Source: an uncultured Bacteroidales bacterium (GTDB lineage Bacteria; Bacteroidota; Bacteroidia; Bacteroidales; UBA932). From it: a stretch of 44,699 nucleotides of DNA. This document shows, piece after piece, positions 40,139 through 44,699 of the stretch (its first letter is position 1; each line of letters starts with the position of its first letter). A program made the translations under genes and the position numbers. The stretch covers positions 1-44,699 of the forward strand of contig CAMJBH010000015.1 in NCBI GenBank assembly GCA_946403855.1, read 5' to 3'. The notes below the pieces were generated by a model, which saw nothing but the letters and a program-made list of their open reading frames with translations, was not told the origin of the DNA and searched no databases.

Positions 40139-40804
40139 CTACTTCGTAAACACCTTTCCGGCATCCCAGGCACCGCCTACGACGTCACCCACTGCACGGT
40201 AGCAGACGCCTGCAGCATCGAAGACGATAGGCTTCAGCTTGGCAAAGTCCACCTTGCCGTCGGTGAGGATGCTGTCATCGGCACTCATGTTCACCACTTC
40301 GCCAATGAGGACACCGTCCTCGAAGCTCAGCACTTTGCACTCCAGTGTGAGCGGATACTCGTCGATGATAGGTGCATCCACGTTGGGGCTGGGAGTCACG
40401 GTGAAGCCGGCACGGGCCACCTTATCCGGCACCTGATTGCCGCTCACGATGCCAAAATAGTCAGATTCGGCCACCGTGCGCTCATCTGCGAAGCTAACGG
40501 TAAAAGCACCGGTAAGTTCCAGATTATCAGTTGTTTTATGTTTAGAAAGGGAGATAACGATCTGCTTAGAATCGTACTGCCCGGCCCAGGCGGCCATCAT
40601 CACGTCAGGATTGTGGTCCTTGTCCCATGTAGCAATCATCACACAGGGCTGAGGGACGGTCATCAGCGCATGGTTGGGGCCAAAATTCTTGCGACCTGCT
40701 ACTTCTTGAATTTCTTTCATTTCTTGCTGACTTTGAGTGTTGTTGTTGCTGCTGCAGCCTGCCAGGACTGCCAAGCATGCAAAAAGAGTTAAAATTTTCT
40801 CCAT
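40139..40804 (-). CDS. Flavin reductase-like domain protein with lipoprotein signal
   Basis: A 221-aa protein. MEKILTLFACLAVLAGCSS is an unmistakable SPII signal with lipid Cys17, followed by an Asn/Gln linker. Residues ~36-221 match the FMN-binding flavin reductase-like (DIM6/NTAB) fold: PNHALMTVPQPCVMIATWD, VMMAAWAGQYDSKQIVISL, NLELTGAFTVSFADERTV, PLTLECKVLSFEDGVLIGEVV. Relatives are mostly cytoplasmic, so an exported version is unusual. It might reduce flavin at the cell surface or act in extracytoplasmic flavin transfer (inference). It overlaps the upstream capG by 16 nt, suggesting co-translation despite unrelated function. Confidence 0.85.
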   Translation of the reverse strand: MEKILTLFACLAVLAGCSSNNNTQSQQEMKEIQEVAGRKNFGPNHALMTVPQPCVMIATWDKDHNPDVMMAAWAGQYDSKQIVISLSKHKTTDNLELTGAFTVSFADERTVAESDYFGIVSGNQVPDKVARAGFTVTPSPNVDAPIIDEYPLTLECKVLSFEDGVLIGEVVNMSADDSILTDGKVDFAKLKPIVFDAAGVCYRAVGDVVGGAWDAGKVFTK

Positions 40805-41949
40805 ACCATTTTGTTTACGATACCTGTATAGGATTGGATAATCTTGACGACTTTAGTGGAGACGTTTTCGTCTGTATAGTCGGGCACGGGGATGCCGTGC
40901 TGGCCGGCCCTGTTAAGCTCCACAGCTGTGTCAACGGCCTGCAGGAGGCTCTTCTCGTCGATGCCGGCAATGATGAAGTCGCCCTTGTCTATTGCTTCGG
41001 GGCGCTCGGTGGAGGTACGGATGCAGATGGCCGGGAAAGGATGACCGATGCTGGTGAAGAAGGATGACTCCTCGGGCAGGGTGCCGCTGTCGGAGACCAC
41101 CGCGAAAGCATTCATCTGCAGGCAGTTATAGTCGTGGAAGCCAAGTGGCTCGTGCTGGATGACGCGGCGGTCGAGCTGGAAGCCGGACTGCTCCAAGCGC
41201 TTGCGGCTGCGCGGATGGCAGCTGTAGAGGATGGGCATATCGTACTTCTCCGCCATTTTGTTGATGGCGTTGAAAAGACTCAAGAAGTTCTTTTCCGTGT
41301 CGATGTTCTCCTCGCGGTGGGCGCTGAGCAGTATGTACTTCCCTTTCTCCAGACCCAGGCGCTTGTGGATGTCGCTGGACTCGATTTCAGCGAGGTTGTT
41401 GTGCAGCACTTCCGCCATGGGGCTGCCGGTCACATAGGTGCGCTCCTTGGGCAGGCCGCAGTCGGCAAGATAGCGGCGCGCGTGCTCGCTGTAGGCCATG
41501 TTCACGTCGGAAATGATGTCCACTATGCGGCGGTTGGTCTCTTCGGGCAGGCACTCATCTTTGCAGCGGTTGCCGGCCTCCATGTGGAAGATGGGGATGT
41601 GGAGCCTCTTGGCGCCGATGACGCTCAGGCAACTGTTCGTGTCGCCCAGCACCAGCACGGCGTCGGGCTGCACCTCCACCATCAGCTGGTAGCTCTTGGC
41701 GATGATGTTGCCCATCGTCTCGCCGAGGTCGCCCCCCACGGCCTCCATATAAACGTCGGGATCGGCGAGCTTCAAGTCCTTGAAGAACACGCCATTGAGG
41801 TTATAGTCGTAGTTCTGCCCGGTGTGTGCCAGCAGGCAGTCGAAGTACTCACGGCACTTGTTTATGACTGCCGCAAGACGGATAATCTCAGGACGTGTGC
41901 CCACGATGATCAGAAGCTTCAGCTTCCCGTTATTTTTAAATTGTGCCAT
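40789..41949 (-). CDS. capG: UDP-GlcNAc/UDP-N-acetyl sugar 2-epimerase (CapG/FnlC type)
   Basis: 386 aa; ATG 41949 (MAQFKNNGKLKLLIIVG) is used because the longer frame runs through the dispersed repeat at 41965-42014. Signatures: VGTRPEIIRLAAVINKC, HTGQNYDYNLNGVFF, HMEAGNRCKDECLPEETNRR with catalytic acidic and His residues, SAHREENIDTEKNF, SCHPRSRKRL, VSDSGTLPEESSFF and RTSTERPEAID. The WecB-family fold is certain. Context (capE-capF upstream) points to the third step of UDP-N-acetyl-L-fucosamine synthesis, C2 epimerisation of UDP-2-acetamido-2,6-dideoxy-L-talose; sequence alone cannot separate this from WecB. Confidence 0.88.
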   Translation of the reverse strand: MAQFKNNGKLKLLIIVGTRPEIIRLAAVINKCREYFDCLLAHTGQNYDYNLNGVFFKDLKLADPDVYMEAVGGDLGETMGNIIAKSYQLMVEVQPDAVLVLGDTNSCLSVIGAKRLHIPIFHMEAGNRCKDECLPEETNRRIVDIISDVNMAYSEHARRYLADCGLPKERTYVTGSPMAEVLHNNLAEIESSDIHKRLGLEKGKYILLSAHREENIDTEKNFLSLFNAINKMAEKYDMPILYSCHPRSRKRLEQSGFQLDRRVIQHEPLGFHDYNCLQMNAFAVVSDSGTLPEESSFFTSIGHPFPAICIRTSTERPEAIDKGDFIIAGIDEKSLLQAVDTAVELNRAGQHGIPVPDYTDENVSTKVVKIIQSYTGIVNKMVWRKF

Positions 41950-41964
41950 ATCTTGTTTAATATT

Positions 41965-42014
41965 AGATTCTTCGCTTCGCCATTCGGCAAGATCAGGGCA
42001 GGCTTCAGAATGAC
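41965..42014. repeat. Dispersed repeat, long form, between the 155-aa gene and capG
   Basis: On the minus strand it begins GTCATTCTGAAGCCTGCCC and ends GCGAAGCGAAGAATCT, so the terminal blocks match the short copies at 566-591 and 43638-43665 with ~20 extra bases (CTGATCTTGCCGAATGG) between them. It ends ~15 bp before the capG ATG and creates a spurious N-terminal extension of that frame. Confidence 0.75.
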
Positions 42015-42034
42015 AGTTATCGAGCAGTTTGCCG

Positions 42035-42502
42035 TTATCTGGGCATATCGCCTGCCCATCCGTGGCCAAGGTCCCAGTGTTCATCATATACGAACTCAAA
42101 GTACGGCAGAGAGAACTCCGCCTCCAGAAGGGATTCGAGTTCATCCTGAATGGGTTCCGCCCACTTTCCTACCAACACAATGAACTTGTCGATAGTCCAG
42201 GCCACCCGGCCGCGCGGGACCTGGGTATAATCACCTTTGAATTTCGTTTCAAGATGTTTTACCTGAGCCTTAAAGTACTCCTTTGCCCAGACCTGCCTGT
42301 GCAGATGAGGATAATTGATAAAGGGTACGCCTTTCTCTGCCGCCGCCTCAACGTCCTGCGGCGTAAGCTCTTTCTTCCTCACGCCGAAAAGCGAGTGATC
42401 AGAAGGATCATACCAAAAAATTCCGACGCAGGGCATCTGTTCGTCGAACGACTTCATATCTGCCATCTGTGCCGCGCGTTCTTTATCTGAAAGGCTTGTC
42501 AT
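42035..42502 (-). CDS. Conserved-looking hypothetical protein in the capE-F-G cassette
   Basis: A 155-aa protein, acidic, soluble, without signal peptide or membrane segment. I do not recognise its family. Visible features: an N-terminal MPCVGIFWYDPSDHSLFGV with alternating strands, LTPQDVEAAAEKGVPFINYPHLHRQVW, then RGRVAWTIDKFIVLVGKWAEPIQDEL and a C-terminal FVYDEHWDLGHGWAGDMPR with a pair of His. It resembles short conserved proteins often found in Bacteroidales as single genes. It is 19 bp after capF and ~85 bp before capG, so it sits inside a three-enzyme sugar-nucleotide pathway. No role can be assigned. Confidence 0.75.
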   Translation of the reverse strand: MTSLSDKERAAQMADMKSFDEQMPCVGIFWYDPSDHSLFGVRKKELTPQDVEAAAEKGVPFINYPHLHRQVWAKEYFKAQVKHLETKFKGDYTQVPRGRVAWTIDKFIVLVGKWAEPIQDELESLLEAEFSLPYFEFVYDEHWDLGHGWAGDMPR

Positions 42503-42521
42503 AGCGTACTAATATCAGCAA

Positions 42522-43772
42522 TTATTTTACCGGTTCAGAATAAGTGTCCGGTTTGTCGGGATTAAACACTTCGTTGCAGTACATCACCGTCACAAGTTCC
42601 TCTGTCTCACTCAGGTTTATGATGTTGTGCGTGTAGCCGGGGAGCATGTGGACGGCCTGAATGTGGTCGCCGTCAACCTCCCATTCGAGTATCTTGCCTT
42701 CGGGGTCATTTAGGCTGCGCTGCTGAATGAGGCCGTGACCCTTGACCACGATGAACTGCTCAAACTTGGTGTTGTGCCAGTGCTGTCCCTTGGTGATGCC
42801 GGGCTTGGAGATGTTGATACTGACCTGTCCGGCGCTATGGGTGTGGATGAGTTCGGTGAAGCTCCCCCGCTCGTCCACGTTCATCTTGAGCGGGAAGGCT
42901 GCCTTCTCCTTGGGAAGATAGCTTAAATAGGTGCTATACAGCTTCTTGGCGAAGCTGCCCGCCGGTATCTCCGGAATCATCAGAGTCTTGGGCTGTGCAG
43001 CGAAGCTGTCGAGCAGTTTCACAATCTCTCCGAGGGTTGCCTTGTGGGTAGTGGGCACATAGCAGTAGCGGCCATCCTTCATCGGGAACACACCCAGCCC
43101 GTCGAACTCGCAGCGATGCTCCTCGCCACGCAAGCAGGCGATCATCTCGTCCACCAGATCGTCGATGTACAGCAGTTCCAGCTCCACGCTGGGGTCGTTC
43201 ACCGTGTAAGGCAGGTCGTTGGCTACTGCATTGCAGAATGTCGCAACGGCGCTGTTATAGTTGGGCCGGCACCATTTGCCGAAGAGATTCGGGAAACGGT
43301 ACACAAGCACCTTTGCGCCGGTTTCTGCACCGTAGGACAGGAACAGGTCCTCCCCTGCTTTCTTGCTGCGGCCGTACTCGGAATTGCCGAAGCGTCCGGT
43401 AAGGCTAGCCTGCTGGCTGCTGGAGAGCATCACAGGGCAGGTGTTGCCATGTTTGCGCAGCGTATCCAGGAGCGTGGAGGCAAAGCCGAAGTTGCCGGCC
43501 ATGAATTCTTCCTGGTTCTGCGGCCTGTTGACGCCGGCAAGGTTGAAGACGAAGTCGCATTCGGCGCACCACACATCCAGCTGTTCCGGAGTGCTGTCAA
43601 GGTCGTACTCAAAGACTTCTTCGACTGTTAATGCCCTGTCATTCTGAGGCGAAGCCGAAGAATCTTTGCCCCCCAGCCCGTAATTCCGGGCCTTGCCGTC
43701 CCGTATGTTCTTCAACTGTGCGCACAGGTTCTTGCCCACGAACCCTTTTGCGCCGGTAACGAGTATCTTCAT
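42522..43772 (-). CDS. capF: CapF-type bifunctional reductase with cupin domain
   Basis: 416 aa. The N-terminal short-chain dehydrogenase begins MKILVTGAKGFVGKNL (GxxGxxG) and has the catalytic SEYGRSKKAGEDL (Y-x-x-x-K). Residues ~290-416 form a C-terminal cupin with MNVDERGSFTELIHT, ITKGQHWHNTKFEQFIVVKG and PGYTHNIINLSETEEL, as in CapF/WbjC, where it supports a C3 epimerisation before C4 reduction to UDP-2-acetamido-2,6-dideoxy-L-talose. Near residue 33-50 the loop contains KDSSASPQND, encoded by the dispersed repeat at 43638-43665, an in-frame insertion in a variable region. It starts on the capE stop (TAATG, 1-nt overlap). Confidence 0.9.
   Translation of the reverse strand: MKILVTGAKGFVGKNLCAQLKNIRDGKARNYGLGGKDSSASPQNDRALTVEEVFEYDLDSTPEQLDVWCAECDFVFNLAGVNRPQNQEEFMAGNFGFASTLLDTLRKHGNTCPVMLSSSQQASLTGRFGNSEYGRSKKAGEDLFLSYGAETGAKVLVYRFPNLFGKWCRPNYNSAVATFCNAVANDLPYTVNDPSVELELLYIDDLVDEMIACLRGEEHRCEFDGLGVFPMKDGRYCYVPTTHKATLGEIVKLLDSFAAQPKTLMIPEIPAGSFAKKLYSTYLSYLPKEKAAFPLKMNVDERGSFTELIHTHSAGQVSINISKPGITKGQHWHNTKFEQFIVVKGHGLIQQRSLNDPEGKILEWEVDGDHIQAVHMLPGYTHNIINLSETEELVTVMYCNEVFNPDKPDTYSEPVK
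43638..43665. repeat. Dispersed repeat inserted in frame within capF
   Basis: 28 bp starting GTCATTCTGAGGCGAAG and ending CCGAAGAATCT on the plus strand, which is antisense to capF. It is nearly palindromic around GGCTTCGCC. In the capF frame it encodes KDSSASPQND. It is the same family as the copies at 566-591 and 41965-42014. Confidence 0.75.
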
Positions 43773-44699
43773 TATTTCACGATATTCGGCACGCCGTTGA
43801 GTTCATTCTGGATGTATTCCAGTGAGGCAATCTTGGCCTTGGTCTCTTCTAGGTTGAGACGATAGGTGTTGTCGGAGTTAAACTCGTCGATCGTGGCACG
43901 CTTGGCGTCGCCCTCCTTGAAATACTTGTCGTAATTGAGGTCGCGGTTGTCTGCCGGCACGCGGTAGAAGTTGCCCATGTCCACGGCTTTGGCTGCCTCC
44001 TCCTTGGTGAGCAGCGTCTCGTACATCTTCTCGCCGTGGCGGATGCCGATGACCTTGATTTGAGACTTATCGCCGCCGAAGAGCTCGCACACCGCCTCGG
44101 CCTGGGTGCCGATGGTGCAGGCTGGAGCCTTCTGCACGAGAATATCGCCGTTCTGTCCGTTCTCAAAGGCAAAGAGCACAAGGTCCACAGCCTCTTCGAG
44201 GCTCATGATGAACCGCGTCATCTTGGGTTCCGTCAGCGTGATAGGGTTGCCCTGGCGGATCTGGTCGATCCACAGAGGGATGACGCTTCCGCGGGAGCAC
44301 ATCACGTTGCCGTAACGGGTGCAGCAGATCTTGGTCGCACCGCTGTAGCGGCTCTTGGCGATGGCCACTTTCTCCTCGATGGCCTTGGTGATGCCCATCG
44401 CATTGATGGGATACGCAGCCTTGTCGGTCGAGAGGCAGATGACGCACTTCACGCCCGCCTCGATGGCCGCGTCCAGCGTGTTGTCCGTGCCGATGACGTT
44501 GGTCTTCACGGCCTCCATCGGGAAGAACTCGCAGCTGGGTACCTGCTTCAGCGCTGCCGCATGGAACACATAATCAACGCCTTGCATGGCATAATGCAGC
44601 GTGCTGCGGTTGCGGACGTCGCCGATGTAGAACTTAATCTTGCCCGCCACCTCCGGCATCCGAGCCTGGAAGTCGTGGCGCATGTCGTCCTGCTTCTTC
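43772..44699 (-). CDS. capE: UDP-GlcNAc 4,6-dehydratase/5-epimerase, CapE/FnlA type (5' end outside window)
   Basis: At least 308 residues; the frame stays open to the right edge (EKKQDDMRHDF precedes the first internal Met), so the N-terminal Rossmann GxxGxxG motif lies outside. Seen: KFYIGDVRNRSTLHYAMQGVDYVFHAAAL, VKTNVIGTDNTLDAAIEAGV, LSTDKAAYPINAMGITKAIEEK (catalytic M-x-x-x-K replaces Y-x-x-x-K, as in this family), TRYGNVMCSRGSVIPLW and TRFIMSLEEAVDLVLFAF. CapE converts UDP-GlcNAc to UDP-2-acetamido-2,6-dideoxy-L-arabino-4-hexulose, the first step to UDP-L-FucNAc. The following genes capF and capG supply the remaining steps. Part of a surface-polysaccharide locus that likely continues to the right. 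Confidence 0.9.
   Translation of the reverse strand, partial: KKQDDMRHDFQARMPEVAGKIKFYIGDVRNRSTLHYAMQGVDYVFHAAALKQVPSCEFFPMEAVKTNVIGTDNTLDAAIEAGVKCVICLSTDKAAYPINAMGITKAIEEKVAIAKSRYSGATKICCTRYGNVMCSRGSVIPLWIDQIRQGNPITLTEPKMTRFIMSLEEAVDLVLFAFENGQNGDILVQKAPACTIGTQAEAVCELFGGDKSQIKVIGIRHGEKMYETLLTKEEAAKAVDMGNFYRVPADNRDLNYDKYFKEGDAKRATIDEFNSDNTYRLNLEETKAKIASLEYIQNELNGVPNIVK

Noticed and set aside
41950..42144. 65-residue extension of the 2-epimerase
   Set aside because: It translates the dispersed repeat and the end of the neighbouring gene; the conserved GTRPE start is just after ATG 41949.
1..44699. tRNA, rRNA, prophage or plasmid replication genes
   Set aside because: I saw no cloverleaf, rRNA, integrase, phage structural or replication-initiation sequence in the window.

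Overview
The window looks like a chromosomal segment from a member of the Bacteroidales, possibly Rikenellaceae or a related moderately GC-rich gut lineage; the family-level placement is uncertain. The evidence is the Bacteroidetes-type promoter (TTG, about 20 bp, then TAnnTTTG), almost no Shine-Dalgarno sequences, many SPII lipoproteins with fimbrillin-like N-termini, PCMD and DUF2490 proteins, an Rpn-type PD-(D/E)XK nuclease, and compact operons with overlapping genes.

Layout. 1-2880 is a repeat-dense accessory block: three arrays of a ~52-bp hairpin-forming repeat surround a full and a truncated Rpn nuclease gene and end in a polypurine tract. 2890-11392 holds two divergent secretion clusters. 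Each starts with a tiny conserved-looking peptide gene (neither annotated by simple length cut-offs) and contains a lipoprotein with a C-terminal NUC1-type DNA/RNA endonuclease; the leftward nuclease is split from its 962-aa lipoprotein part by a single in-frame TGA. 11389-16768 (leftward) is an operon of a Tat-exported FAD oxidoreductase, galactose mutarotase, CstA and a GT2 glycosyltransferase. 16793-18372 is an orphan trpB2 preceded by an unannotated, apparently leaderless 24-aa leader peptide with tandem Trp codons and a terminator/antiterminator: a classical Trp attenuator. 18369-24920 (leftward) is a complete aromatic operon: rubredoxin, pheA, aroB, aroC, an aroE-aroK fusion, tyrA, DAHP synthase.

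24979-26780 is a LytS/LytTR two-component pair, divergent from a tightly overlapping five-gene operon (26905-31414): beta-helix lipoprotein (Cthe_2159/DUF4353-like), small secreted protein, VTC polyphosphate-polymerase domain, DUF4956 membrane protein, DUF2490 outer-membrane protein. Then come a PCMD protein, a calcineurin phosphoesterase fused to a PQQ-type propeller, aspC, gdhA, a decayed REP-associated transposase with flanking hairpins, bcp, a HAD-ProX fusion, a membrane phosphoesterase, and finally a leftward UDP-N-acetyl-L-fucosamine cassette (capE-capF-unknown-capG) with a lipoprotein flavin reductase, running off the right edge.

The most notable points are: (1) a 120-bp palindromic element found once between genes and once inserted in frame inside aroB, adding 40 residues; both copies are exactly 120 bp with 29-bp arms that pair within a copy but are unrelated between copies; (2) the trpB2 attenuator; (3) the hairpin arrays around the Rpn genes; (4) the VTC/DUF4956 surface operon as a candidate polyphosphate system; (5) a recurring arrangement of TAnnTTTG boxes 3-7 nt before start codons, suggesting widespread leaderless transcripts.
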